Of a DNA stretch of 64,000 bases, positions 26,200-35,100 are shown piece after piece (the stretch's first letter is position 1; every line of letters starts with the position of its first letter). A model generated the notes under the pieces. The model did not search any database and was not told where the DNA came from. It saw nothing but the letters and a program-made list of their open reading frames with translations. This DNA comes from an uncultured Clostridia bacterium (GTDB lineage: Bacteria > Bacillota > Clostridia > UBA1381). A program made the position numbers and the translations under genes. Location: the NCBI GenBank assembly GCA_934489015.1, contig CAKSSN010000002.1, forward strand, positions 62,001 through 126,000, read 5' to 3'.

Positions 26200-26928
26200 T
26201 TATGCGTTATGTTCGTTCACATTTACCATTCTGTCCTGCATTTCTCCGTTTTCAAGGGAGATATATCTCACATAAAGCGAAATTTTATTGTTTTTATCGA
26301 GGTTGTCCCATATATCGCCGAAAAGCTCGTCAATATCGTTTGGAATACTTACTCTCTCCGGCTCGCCCAAAAAAGTTGGGATCGGATTTCCGTCCGTGAC
26401 ATATGTATGAATAAAGCTGCCCACTCCGCAAAGCGATGGGTAATCAAACGTATATCTGCTGCACGCGCTTCCCTTTTCGTCCGCACTTTTTAAAATGCTC
26501 ATTTTATATGTAAAATCATTTTCCGAAAACTCCATTATTCCGCTTATGCGCGGCGTGAAATTTGGCGCGTCGGGCTCAAATTCGCGCGTTTTAAGCGCGT
26601 CCTCAAAGCTTTTGCCGTCATTTATAAAGTCATAAATCGTGTCTGTCTGATCGCCGTTTGTTACAATAATTTTATTTCCTGTTTTTCTGACAGGTGAATA
26701 AATTATAAGTGACGGATCTTCAACCTTTGACGCGTCAAACGGATGAATTATTATCTCATCGCCGTTTTTGACAAAAATTCTGTTTCTCGAATTTTCGCTT
26801 CTGCCCATTATGAAATATGCGCAGACAGCATTTTTTCCGTCCTCCGATTTGCCTATAACAATTCCGCGACCCACATATGAATTTCCCGAAACAGCCTCTC
26901 CGACCGTTTTTGTTTCGTATACGTTCAT
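26200..26928 (-). CDS. purO: PurO-type IMP cyclohydrolase
   Basis: Protein of 242 residues resembling the IMP_cyclohyd family typified by archaeal PurO, which closes FAICAR to IMP and is unrelated to the PurH N-domain. Characteristic segments include 'GNSYVGRGIVIGKSEDGKNA', 'YFIMGRSENSRNRIF' and 'ITNGDQTDTIY'-like text near residue 90. It lies directly upstream of the stand-alone AICAR formyltransferase and downstream of purN, so the context is strong. Confidence 0.88.
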   Translation of the reverse strand: MNVYETKTVGEAVSGNSYVGRGIVIGKSEDGKNAVCAYFIMGRSENSRNRIFVKNGDEIIIHPFDASKVEDPSLIIYSPVRKTGNKIIVTNGDQTDTIYDFINDGKSFEDALKTREFEPDAPNFTPRISGIMEFSENDFTYKMSILKSADEKGSACSRYTFDYPSLCGVGSFIHTYVTDGNPIPTFLGEPERVSIPNDIDELFGDIWDNLDKNNKISLYVRYISLENGEMQDRMVNVNEHNA

Positions 26929-26933
26929 TTATT

Positions 26934-27533
26934 TTATTCCTTTCCCTCGCAGATTTTTTTGCAGACAAGCTCCGCCGCTTGCGGAAGCAAAATCCATTCC
27001 GCCTGCTCCATAACTCTCCTTTGCAAAAGCTCCGGAGTGTCGCCGTCCTTTATTTCGACAGCTCTTTGAAGTATAATTTTTCCCCCGTCGGGCACTTCGT
27101 TTACATAGTGCACCGTTGCGCCGGTAACCTTAACGCCGTATTCAAGCGCCGCTTCGTGAACCTTCAAGCCGTAAAAGCCCTTGCCGCAAAAAGACGGAAT
27201 AAGCGACGGATGAACGTTTATAATCCTCTCAGGATATTTTGAAGTAAAGTTGCCGCTTAAAATGCACATAAACCCGGCAAGAACGATAACATCAATTTTA
27301 TTTTCCTCAAGCACCGCCGAAAGCTTTTCTTCAAACTCCGCCTGCTCTACGCCTTTTTTCTGTATAACAGCCGTTTTAATTCCTGCCTTTTCCGCTCGTT
27401 TTAACGCATAAGCGCCGGAATTGTTTGAAACAACAAGCACTATTTCTCCGCTTTTTATTTTTTCAGAGTCAATAAGCGCCTGCAGGTTTGTTCCGCCGCC
27501 CGATACCAAAACGGCAATGCGCGCCTTTAGCAT
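26934..27533 (-). CDS. purN: Phosphoribosylglycinamide formyltransferase
   Basis: Folate-dependent GAR transformylase of 199 residues. 'VLVSGGGTNLQALID' binds the phosphate of GAR. 'FMCILSGNF' and 'INVHPSLIPSFCGKG' carry the catalytic Asn-His pair, and 'GATVHYVNEVPDGG' the Asp region. It overlaps the purM end by 7 bases. Confidence 0.96.
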   Translation of the reverse strand: MLKARIAVLVSGGGTNLQALIDSEKIKSGEIVLVVSNNSGAYALKRAEKAGIKTAVIQKKGVEQAEFEEKLSAVLEENKIDVIVLAGFMCILSGNFTSKYPERIINVHPSLIPSFCGKGFYGLKVHEAALEYGVKVTGATVHYVNEVPDGGKIILQRAVEIKDGDTPELLQRRVMEQAEWILLPQAAELVCKKICEGKE

Positions 27534-28555
27534 ATAATCACTCCGTCCTCACCCTTTGTGATTTCTCCGATTATATACGCATCCTCACCGTTTGCATTTA
27601 ATATTTCAAGCGCTTTGTCTGCGTCCTCTTTTGAAACGACAACGCTCATTCCGACGCCCATATTATACGTATTGAACATATCGCGCTCCGGAATTTTTCC
27701 CTCAGAAGCAATAAGGTCAAATACGGGAAGAATTTTAACCGCTTTCTTTTCGATTTTTGCCGAAAAGCCGTTCGGAATACTTCTCGGAATATTTTCATAG
27801 AAGCCGCCGCCCGTTATGTGAGAAACCGCCTTGACGGTTACGCTGTCAAAAAGTGCAAGCATAGACTTAACGTAAATTTTTGTCGGAGTAAGCAGTGTTT
27901 CGCCTATTGTAGAGCCGTTAAACTCCTTATAAATCCTGTCGCTTTTGCCTATTTCAAACACCTTTCTTACAAGTGAGAAGCCGTTTGAGTGAACACCGCT
28001 CGAAGCAAGAGCTATCAAAACGTCGCCCTCCTTAACGGTGCTGTTGTCAAGCACCTTGCTTTTGTCAACAACGCCGACCGAAAAGCCTGCAAGGTCATAT
28101 TCGTCCTCAGGATAAAAGCCCGGCATTTCCGCTGTTTCGCCGCCGATAAGCGAGCAGCCCGACTGAACGCAGCCCTCTGCCACTCCGGAAACTATTGAAG
28201 CAATTTTTTCGGGATAATTTTTTCCGCAGGCTATATAGTCGAGGAAAAACAGCGGCTTTGCTCCGCAGCAGATTATATCGTTTACGCACATTGCAACGCA
28301 GTCTATACCTACCGTATCGTGCTTGTCGAGAAGAAACGCCATTTTAAGCTTTGTTCCCACTCCGTCCGTTCCGCTGACTAAAACAGGTTTTGTAATTCCC
28401 GTCATATCAAGCTCAAAAAGTCCGCCGAAGCCGCCGATTACGGAAGCCGCTCCCGTTCTTTTTATATGCTCCTTCATCAGCTCAACCGCCTTATAGCCGG
28501 CTGTTATGTCAACTCCTGCCGCTGCATAGCTGTCCGATTTTGAAGATGTATTCAT
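27527..28555 (-). CDS. purM: Phosphoribosylformylglycinamidine cyclo-ligase
   Basis: AIR synthetase of about 342 residues that closes FGAM to AIR. The N-terminal 'YAAAGVDITAGYKAVELMK' and 'LVSGTDGVGTKLKMAF' motifs are diagnostic, with 'GGETAEMPGFY' and 'HITGGGFYENIPR' further on. The frame is open upstream, but ATG 28555 follows a GAAAGGA site at 9 bases and gives the family N-terminus. It follows the purF-like gene. Confidence 0.96.
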   Translation of the reverse strand: MNTSSKSDSYAAAGVDITAGYKAVELMKEHIKRTGAASVIGGFGGLFELDMTGITKPVLVSGTDGVGTKLKMAFLLDKHDTVGIDCVAMCVNDIICCGAKPLFFLDYIACGKNYPEKIASIVSGVAEGCVQSGCSLIGGETAEMPGFYPEDEYDLAGFSVGVVDKSKVLDNSTVKEGDVLIALASSGVHSNGFSLVRKVFEIGKSDRIYKEFNGSTIGETLLTPTKIYVKSMLALFDSVTVKAVSHITGGGFYENIPRSIPNGFSAKIEKKAVKILPVFDLIASEGKIPERDMFNTYNMGVGMSVVVSKEDADKALEILNANGEDAYIIGEITKGEDGVIIC

Positions 28556-28593
28556 ATTTATAATTCCTTTCAATATTCTTTTTCGGCAAACTT

Positions 28594-30018
28594 TTATTCC
28601 TTGCCGTTCCAGCAATATGTACAAAGCTTGCACGGCTCAATTCCGATCGCCTTTATAAGTCCGTCAAGCGACTGAAATTCAAGAGAGTCAAAATGCATAT
28701 CTTCGCAGATTTTCTTTCTCAAATTTTTTCCGCGCTCCGTCCCGGAATCGGCATATTCGTCAATATACTTAAAGCCCTCTTCTCCCTCAAGCTCCATTAT
28801 AACTCTTCTTGCTATAAGCTCCATATCGCTCGTTGCACGTGAAAAGTTCAAGTACTTGCAGCCGTACATAATCGGCGGGCACGCCGAACGCATATGAACA
28901 GCCTTTGCACCGTTTTCGTAAAGAAAATCAACCGTTTCCTTAAGCTGAGTTCCGCGAACAATCGAATCGTCAACAAACAAAAGCGACTTATCCTGTATAA
29001 GCTCATGAACGGGTATCTGCTTCATTTTCGCTATCTTGTTTCTGTCCGTCTGATGCGAGGGCATAAAGCTTCTCGGCCATGTCGGAGTATATTTTATAAA
29101 CGGTCTTGCAAAAGGCACACCGCTCTCATTTGCATAGCCTATTGCATGAGGAGTTCCGGAATCCGGCACACCGCACACATAATCAATATTTTCGGCATTT
29201 TTCGCTTCCATATCGTTTTGCGCCATAATTCTGCCGTTTTGACAGCGCATAACCTCAACGTTTACTCCCTCGTAATTCGATGTCGGGTAGCCGTAATATG
29301 ACCAAAGGAACGAGCAAATACGCATTTTTTCTCCGGGCGGAGAAAGAACAGTCATTTTATCCGCCGTTATTGAAACAATCTCTCCCGGTCCGAGCTCCTT
29401 TTCATCCTCATAGCCAAGCTTTTTATACGCAAACGACTCGAACGAAACGCAGTATCCGTCCTCGCTTTTGCCGACCAGAACCGGCAGTCTGCCGAGCCTG
29501 TCGCGCGCTGCAATAAGGCTTCCGTCAGCCTTCAAAATCAAAATTGAAGCCGAACCCTCTATAACTCTCTGCGCAAATTTTATACCCGAAACAAAATCGC
29601 TTTTCTGGTCTATAAGCGCAGAAATAAGCTCAACCGAGTTTACCTGACCGCCCGTTGCCGTAACAAAATGTCCGCTACCGTAATTGAGGTAGTCCTCTAT
29701 AAGCTTCTCGGAATTGTTTACAACGCCTACTATCGCAATCGCGTACACGCCGAGATTTGAACGAATTAAGAGCGGCTGGGGGTCTGTATCGCTTATACAA
29801 CCTATTGCCGATGTGCCTTTCATTTCGTCAAATATTTTTTCAAACTTTGTACGAAACGGCGAGTTTTCTATATTGTGAATATCTCTCTGCAAGCCAAGCT
29901 CCCTGTCATAAGCCGCCATTCCGCCGCGTCTTGTTCCGAGATGCGAATGATAATCCGTACCGAAAAACACATCGGAAATTACGTCACGCTTGCATACTGC
30001 TCCGAAAAATCCTCCCAT
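28594..30018 (-). CDS. purF: PurF-like amidophosphoribosyltransferase lacking the N-terminal Cys
   Basis: Homologue of glutamine-PRPP amidotransferase, 474 residues. The phosphoribosyltransferase half looks intact ('CGVPDSGTPHAIGYA', PRPP loop 'LLFVDDSIVRGTQ' near residue 342). The glutaminase half starts 'MGGFFGAV' where active PurF has Cys after propeptide removal, and the oxyanion-hole Asn-Gly reads 'VNNSE'. It ends in a Cys pair 'CKLCTYC' that may be a cluster ligand. It may use free ammonia or have another role; a canonical PurF lies at 35967-37370. Confidence 0.85.
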   Translation of the reverse strand: MGGFFGAVCKRDVISDVFFGTDYHSHLGTRRGGMAAYDRELGLQRDIHNIENSPFRTKFEKIFDEMKGTSAIGCISDTDPQPLLIRSNLGVYAIAIVGVVNNSEKLIEDYLNYGSGHFVTATGGQVNSVELISALIDQKSDFVSGIKFAQRVIEGSASILILKADGSLIAARDRLGRLPVLVGKSEDGYCVSFESFAYKKLGYEDEKELGPGEIVSITADKMTVLSPPGEKMRICSFLWSYYGYPTSNYEGVNVEVMRCQNGRIMAQNDMEAKNAENIDYVCGVPDSGTPHAIGYANESGVPFARPFIKYTPTWPRSFMPSHQTDRNKIAKMKQIPVHELIQDKSLLFVDDSIVRGTQLKETVDFLYENGAKAVHMRSACPPIMYGCKYLNFSRATSDMELIARRVIMELEGEEGFKYIDEYADSGTERGKNLRKKICEDMHFDSLEFQSLDGLIKAIGIEPCKLCTYCWNGKE

Positions 30019-30079
30019 GCTGAGATATAGCTCCTTTCAATGACATTTCAGTCGGGCTTTTTTCGCCCGTCAATATGTA

Positions 30080-30790
30080 TTATTCACCCAAAAGTCTTTT
30101 CATTATTTCCTGATAAGCATCCTCTACGCCGCCGAGATCGCGTCTAAATCTGTCCTTATCGAGCTTCTCGTGAGTTGTGCTGTCCCAAAATCTGCACGTA
30201 TCGGGTGAGATTTCGTCTGCAAGAACAATTTTTCCGTCGCTTGTTTTGCCGAATTCAAGCTTGAAGTCGATAAGCTCTATATTTACCTCTTTAAGATACT
30301 CCGTTAAAATATCGTTTATTTTAAGTGAATACTCTGCAATGAGGTCAAGCTCTTCTTTTGTGCAGTACTCCATTGCAAGAATATGGTACTCGTTTACCAT
30401 AGGATCGCCGAGCGCGTCGTCCTTATAGCAGTACTCAAGAACTGTTTTCTTAAGCTTTACGCCCTCGTCAAGACCGAGTCTTTTTGCAAGTGAGCCTGCC
30501 GCAATGTTGCGCACTATAACCTCAAGCGGTACGATTGAAACTCTTTTTACGAGCGTTTCGCGGTCGTTTAATTCCTCAACAAAATGCGTCGGAATACCGT
30601 TTTTTTCAAGAAGCTTCATAAGATGATTTGTAACGCGGTTGTTTATAACGCCTTTTCCGAGAATTGTTCCCTTTTTCTCGCCGTTAAATGCAGTTGCGTC
30701 ATCCTTATAGGAAACAATGCAAAGCTCCTTATCGTCTGTTGCATAAACCTTTTTAGCCTTACCCTCATACATTTGTTCTTTCTTTTCCAT
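30080..30790 (-). CDS. purC: SAICAR synthetase
   Basis: ATP-dependent ligase of 236 residues that adds aspartate to CAIR. 'YEGKAKKVYAT' at the N-terminus is the nucleotide loop, 'VIVRNIAAGSLAKRLG' near residue 92 and 'LADEISPDTCRFWD' near 190 are signatures of PurC. It is the second gene of the operon, after purE. Confidence 0.97.
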   Translation of the reverse strand: MEKKEQMYEGKAKKVYATDDKELCIVSYKDDATAFNGEKKGTILGKGVINNRVTNHLMKLLEKNGIPTHFVEELNDRETLVKRVSIVPLEVIVRNIAAGSLAKRLGLDEGVKLKKTVLEYCYKDDALGDPMVNEYHILAMEYCTKEELDLIAEYSLKINDILTEYLKEVNIELIDFKLEFGKTSDGKIVLADEISPDTCRFWDSTTHEKLDKDRFRRDLGGVEDAYQEIMKRLLGE

Positions 30791-30818
30791 GATTAAATTC
30801 CTCCCATGATTAATATAT

Positions 30819-31316
30819 TTATCTGCTGCTGAATTTCTCCGTTATTTCCTTATCCGCCTTTAATACAGCTTCCTTTGCTTCGCTTCTTTTCTCTTCAAGG
30901 AGCGCTGCCAAAGCCTTATCTTCAATTGCAAGCATTTCTATCGCAAGCAGCGCCGCATTTTTAGCACCGTCAATGGCAACCGTTGCAACCGGTATTCCGG
31001 GCGGCATCTGAACTGTTGACAAAAGTGCGTCCATGCCGTCAAGAACGGAAGCCTTAACAGGTATTCCGATAACCGGCAGCGTTGTGTTCGCGGCAATAGC
31101 GCCTGCGAGATGAGCCGCCTTTCCGGCAGCCGCAATTATAACGCCGAATCCGTTTTCACGTGCATTTTTCGAAAACGCCTTTGCCTCCTCCGGAGTTCTG
31201 TGAGCCGAATAAACATGAACCTCAAACGGTACACCATACTCCTTTAATACATCAAATCCTTTTTCAACAACAGGCAGATCCGAATTGCTGCCCATTATTA
31301 TCGCTGCTTTTTTCAT
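30819..31316 (-). CDS. purE: AIR carboxylase catalytic subunit PurE
   Basis: Octameric mutase/carboxylase of about 165 residues. 'IIMGSNSDLPVV' and 'SAHRTPEEAKAF' bind the nucleotide, and 'AAAGKAAHLAGAIA' forms the active-site loop. ATG 31316 is preferred over an in-frame TTG at 31322 because of its spacing to GGGAG. No purK follows, so it either accepts CO2 directly or works with N5-CAIR formed spontaneously or by a distant PurK. It heads the purine operon and is controlled by a ZTP riboswitch. Confidence 0.95.
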   Translation of the reverse strand: MKKAAIIMGSNSDLPVVEKGFDVLKEYGVPFEVHVYSAHRTPEEAKAFSKNARENGFGVIIAAAGKAAHLAGAIAANTTLPVIGIPVKASVLDGMDALLSTVQMPPGIPVATVAIDGAKNAALLAIEMLAIEDKALAALLEEKRSEAKEAVLKADKEITEKFSSR

Positions 31317-31361
31317 AAGCAATCGCTCCCTTCGGTCATTTTGGCCGTCACATCTGCGGCC

Positions 31362-31413
31362 GTATAAAAAGGGCAGAGCTATCCCGAAAAATATTCAAAG
31401 ATCAGCGCTGCCC
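31362..31413 (-). terminator. Riboswitch-controlled terminator in the purE leader
   Basis: CTGCCC (31371-31376 on the minus strand) can pair with GGGCAG (complement of 31408-31413), followed by five T residues. The GGGCAG half is also part of the ZTP aptamer, so ligand-bound aptamer and terminator are mutually exclusive. Confidence 0.8.
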
Positions 31414-31485
31414 AGACGGTCGACATTTACACACTTTTTGCTTCACGCGGTTATCCGCTTATCCGTCAGTCGCAAAAAGCACACG
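31408..31485 (-). promoter_or_regulatory. ZTP riboswitch (pfl motif) upstream of purE
   Basis: The leader RNA folds as expected for the pfl/ZTP class. A P1-like stem pairs UGCUUUUUGC with GCAAAAAGUG, enclosing GACUGACGG and a GCGG-AUAA-CCGC hairpin, followed by a linker. The strongly conserved 3' element CCGUCUGGGCA then overlaps the terminator. The riboswitch senses ZTP/ZMP, which builds up when 10-formyl-THF is short. Binding should prevent termination and turn on the purine operon. This placement in front of purE is known from other Firmicutes. Confidence 0.88.
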
Positions 31486-31531
31486 GTTTATTTTTTTCTT
31501 TCAGAAATGCAAAAGCAAATCATCTAATTTA

Positions 31532-31560
31532 ATTATACCAAACATGAAAAAGACTGTCAA
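31532..31560 (-). promoter_or_regulatory. Promoter of the purine operon
   Basis: Minus-strand TTGACA (31555-31560), 17-base spacer and TATAAT (31532-31537), a consensus SigA promoter about 50 bases ahead of the ZTP aptamer. Confidence 0.85.
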
Positions 31561-31622
31561 CAGTGATTATGACAAATTTTCATACAAAAACGCAAATTAT
31601 TTTATTCACTTTTGTATTTCGG

Positions 31623-32927
31623 CTATTTTGTAAAATGGTTTATGAGAATTTCACACAAGCTTTTATTATCTCTGGTATTTTTAAAATATTCAAAAAGCGT
31701 TTTTGTCGCTTCAATCGAATTAGCCTTTGACACCTCGCGGCGCATAATGCGCGACGTTTTAATTTCGTCCTCCGTGAGCAAATCTTCTTCACGGCGCGTA
31801 CCTGACTTTAATATATCTATTGCCGGGAAAATCCGCCTTTCCTGAAGTGAGCGGTCGAGCTTAAGCTCCATATTACCCGTGCCCTTAAATTCCTCAAATA
31901 TGACATCATCCATGCGGCTGCCGGTTTCAACAAGCGCCGTTGCCAAAATGGTAAGGCTTCCGCCCTCTTCGATATTTCTTGCCGCACCGAAAAATTTCTT
32001 CGGCTTAATAAGCGCGTCCGGGTCAAGACCTCCCGAAAGCGTTCTTCCCGTCGGCGTAACCGTCAGGTTATACGCTCTTGCAAGTCTTGTTATCGAGTCA
32101 AGTAAAACAACAACGTCCTTTTTCTGCTCAACAAGACGGCTTGCGCGCTCCAAAACCATTTCCGCAATTCTGCAATGATTTTCCGGAGTCTGATCAAAGG
32201 TTGAGTATATAACATCTCCGTCAACCGACCTTTTTATATCCGTAACCTCCTCCGGGCGCTCGTCTATCAAAAGAACAATCAGCTTTATTTCGGGGTAATT
32301 TTCCGAAATCGACTGAGCAAGCTGCTTTATGATTGTTGTTTTACCGGCTTTCGGCGGAGCAACAATCATTCCGCGCTGTCCCTTTCCTACAGGCGCGATT
32401 ATATCTATAACCCTTGAAGCGAGCCTTGTTCTGTCGCCTGTATCGAGGCAAAGCTTTTCCTTCGGATAAATCGGTGTTAGCTTTTCAAACGGACGGCGCT
32501 TGAAAACCGCGTCAATGCCGTCGCCGTTTATGCTTTTTATAAAAAGAAGCGGAGAATATCTGTCTTCATCGTTTGACGGTCTTGCATCGCCTACAATTTC
32601 GTCACCCGTTTTAAGATTAAATCTTCTTATCTGAGTCGGCGAAACGTAAATATCCTGCGAGCTCGGACTGTAGTTTTCAAAGCGCAGAAAACCAAACCCG
32701 TCACTCATAACGTCAAGCACGCCGTGAACCTCAACAGCATCACTCGGACGCTCTCTTTTTTTCGGCTTTTCCTCCTCGCTGCGCTTTTGCGCCTCTGCAC
32801 GTGCCGCTTCTATTTTTTCTATTATTTCACCCTTTTTAAGAGCCGAAATTTTATCTATTCCAAGACCTAAAGCAATCTGCTTAAGCTCCTCCTTTGTCTT
32901 TCTTTCAAGTGATATTTCCTCCTGCAT
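31623..32927 (-). CDS. rho: Transcription termination factor Rho
   Basis: Hexameric RNA-dependent ATPase of 434 residues. An N-terminal Rho_N helical domain ('KTKEELKQIALGLGIDKI') is followed by a short charged linker, the RNA-binding cold-shock domain ('GVLDVMSDGFGFLRF') and the ATPase with Walker A 'PPKAGKTTIIKQLA' near residue 188 and 'LLIDERPEEV'. It is followed by the independently promoted purine operon. Confidence 0.97.
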   Translation of the reverse strand: MQEEISLERKTKEELKQIALGLGIDKISALKKGEIIEKIEAARAEAQKRSEEEKPKKRERPSDAVEVHGVLDVMSDGFGFLRFENYSPSSQDIYVSPTQIRRFNLKTGDEIVGDARPSNDEDRYSPLLFIKSINGDGIDAVFKRRPFEKLTPIYPKEKLCLDTGDRTRLASRVIDIIAPVGKGQRGMIVAPPKAGKTTIIKQLAQSISENYPEIKLIVLLIDERPEEVTDIKRSVDGDVIYSTFDQTPENHCRIAEMVLERASRLVEQKKDVVVLLDSITRLARAYNLTVTPTGRTLSGGLDPDALIKPKKFFGAARNIEEGGSLTILATALVETGSRMDDVIFEEFKGTGNMELKLDRSLQERRIFPAIDILKSGTRREEDLLTEDEIKTSRIMRREVSKANSIEATKTLFEYFKNTRDNKSLCEILINHFTK

Positions 32928-32971
32928 GAATGCATCTCCTTCTGTTATGAATAAATTTTATAAAACACATT

Positions 32972-33637
32972 TTACTTTAAAAGCTGTACCTGAAGCAGCA
33001 GCGACATAAGTAAATTTTTATCGTAAAAATATTTTGCTATGTAGGTTTTGTCCATAGCCTGCCCGATTATCTCCGCATTTGCAACATCAAAGGATAATAA
33101 CGCGCAAAGCATAAAAACAATAAAAAATCCCGAAATAAGCCCGACCGCTCCGCCGAACAGATGATTTACGTGTGACAGAAGCGGAAGATGAAATATAAGC
33201 TCGATAATCTTAAATATAAGAAACAAAAGTATTCGGCAGACAAGATAAAGCGCGATAATGCAAATCATTTTTTTAACCGTATCGCTTACCGCGCTGACGG
33301 TTACGCTTTGAGCCGCGTTTTCCGCCGGCTTGTAAATATACTCCGGAAGCGACTGCGCAGCGTCATTTTTCTCCTCGCCCGCATTTTCGGCCGTCTGCTC
33401 GTTTTTACCTATAAGAATATTCTGCACATACGCGTCAACCTTAGATGCAGCTGCCGTATAATCAAAATAATCATACACTTTTCCCGAAAAAGTCATAACA
33501 ACCGCAATTGTAATTATTATCGACAGTATGCGAAACACGCTCTTTATTATTCCCTTTCTTGACATAATAATTGCCGAAGCTGCAATTATCAGCACTGCCG
33601 CCGCGTCAAATCCGACAGATAAACTCAAAAAAACCAC
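32972..33637 (-). CDS. CvpA family membrane protein
   Basis: Protein of 221 residues with about four hydrophobic segments in the CvpA arrangement. The C-terminal 'HVNHLFGGAVGLISGFFIVFML' is a typical family signature. A charged extracytoplasmic or cytoplasmic loop (about 75-110) separates helix pairs. CvpA is linked to colicin V production and envelope homeostasis, but its mechanism is unclear. It is in a row with a DUF5711 gene and truA. Confidence 0.8.
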   Translation of the reverse strand: MVFLSLSVGFDAAAVLIIAASAIIMSRKGIIKSVFRILSIIITIAVVMTFSGKVYDYFDYTAAASKVDAYVQNILIGKNEQTAENAGEEKNDAAQSLPEYIYKPAENAAQSVTVSAVSDTVKKMICIIALYLVCRILLFLIFKIIELIFHLPLLSHVNHLFGGAVGLISGFFIVFMLCALLSFDVANAEIIGQAMDKTYIAKYFYDKNLLMSLLLQVQLLK

Positions 33638-33642
33638 TCTCC

Positions 33643-35100
33643 TTATGATTTGAAAAATTCTATACTGTTATTGTAAATAACCGCAAATGAATTGCCGCTT
33701 ACGGCAATAAGGCGCTTCACGTCCATTGAAGCCGGGAACTTTTTCTGCCTTGATCCCTTGCCGAAGCATATCATTCTCGCATTGTTATACAAAACGGCAG
33801 AGCCTGAAATTCCGATATAATCCGGCAAATCCTCCGTCGAAATTTCATTTTTAAGACCGCCGCCCTTTGAATACGTGCGTATCACGGGAATATTGTTTTT
33901 CTCCGTAAGCAAAGCCTTGTTTCCGTTTTCGTCAAACGCATATGCAAGAAGATTTCCGTCCGGATACGTCTCGTCCCACATAACAGATCCGTTTGTTCCG
34001 AGCCCGATAAACCTGTTATCTCCGAGCACGCTGAGCGTTTCGCCGCTGTAGTCCACGCTGCATATAACCGTATCGGGTACTTCTACGGTTTTATAGCTTG
34101 ATTCGTTTTTTATATTAAAAAACTGTATGCTTCCCTTAACGGCAGCGGACGTATCTATAAAGCCGACGGCAAGACGCCTTCCCGACGGCGATATATCCGC
34201 GCAGACTATCGTATCCTTACCCGAAACCCAGCCGTACACCTGCTCTCCGGACTTATTGTAGACCTCAACCGCGCCCTTATAAAGCTCTTTTTTCGTCACA
34301 GCGACAACGTCGCCGTTTGCGGAAACATTTATATTTAAAATTTCATTTTGGCAGTCCGCCGAGAAAACAAGCTTTTTATCGGCAAAAAGATTTATTTTCG
34401 TTCCGCCGCTCTCGCCGATTGCAATATATTTTCCCTCAACGCTCATTATCGGGTTTACAACGCTCGTTGCGCTTTCCCACACCTTGCTGCCGTCAGACGC
34501 AAAAATTTCTATATTGTTTGACTTTGCGGCGCAAAGCTGACCGTCAATCACTCCGTAAGCGGCTTCTCCGGCATTTTCATAAGGCAAAAGATATGACTCG
34601 TTGTCATACGTTGTACCCTTTGCCATATTATCCTCTTTCTTTTTAAGGATATCATCCTTGCCGCTCATTCTCGACAGACTTTTTGAAATGCCGAGCTTAT
34701 CGTCAATCATGGAAATATTATTTTTAAAATTTTCTCTGTATCTGCTTGCAAAAAATCCGTCCGAAAAGCAAAATGTCAAAACTATCCATACAAAAACAGC
34801 GCACATAAGCCACCGAAACACATGAAATTTCTTTTTTTCGCCCTCTTCCTCAGGCTCTGAAATTTCTTTTTCCGGCTCCTTTACCAAAACGCCGCCAGGC
34901 AATGAAAGTGCACTCTCACTTTGCTCATTTTCAGCATTTTCCTCAGACTCTGCGCCGTCAAAAGCCGCCTCTGCATCATTACCGGCCTCGTCCGGCTCTT
35001 CGGTCGCATTATCCTCCGCCGCTTCAAAATCATCTTTTTCAATGCCCGAATTATTAATCGGCGCAAAATCATCTTCATTTCCGAATATATCTTCATTCAT
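33643..35100 (-). CDS. DUF5711-type membrane protein with beta-propeller-like ectodomain
   Basis: Protein of about 485 residues. An acidic N-terminal tail (about 1-95) precedes a single transmembrane segment ('WLMCAVFVWIVLTFCFSDGFF', about 100-120). The remaining 360 residues form repeated beta-strands such as 'GKYIAIGESGGTKINLF' and 'NGDVVAVTKKELYKGAVEVYN', suggesting a WD40/PQQ-like propeller outside the membrane. ATG 35100 overlaps the truA stop by one base and has a GGAGG site. The function is unknown. Confidence 0.75.
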   Translation of the reverse strand: MNEDIFGNEDDFAPINNSGIEKDDFEAAEDNATEEPDEAGNDAEAAFDGAESEENAENEQSESALSLPGGVLVKEPEKEISEPEEEGEKKKFHVFRWLMCAVFVWIVLTFCFSDGFFASRYRENFKNNISMIDDKLGISKSLSRMSGKDDILKKKEDNMAKGTTYDNESYLLPYENAGEAAYGVIDGQLCAAKSNNIEIFASDGSKVWESATSVVNPIMSVEGKYIAIGESGGTKINLFADKKLVFSADCQNEILNINVSANGDVVAVTKKELYKGAVEVYNKSGEQVYGWVSGKDTIVCADISPSGRRLAVGFIDTSAAVKGSIQFFNIKNESSYKTVEVPDTVICSVDYSGETLSVLGDNRFIGLGTNGSVMWDETYPDGNLLAYAFDENGNKALLTEKNNIPVIRTYSKGGGLKNEISTEDLPDYIGISGSAVLYNNARMICFGKGSRQKKFPASMDVKRLIAVSGNSFAVIYNNSIEFFKS

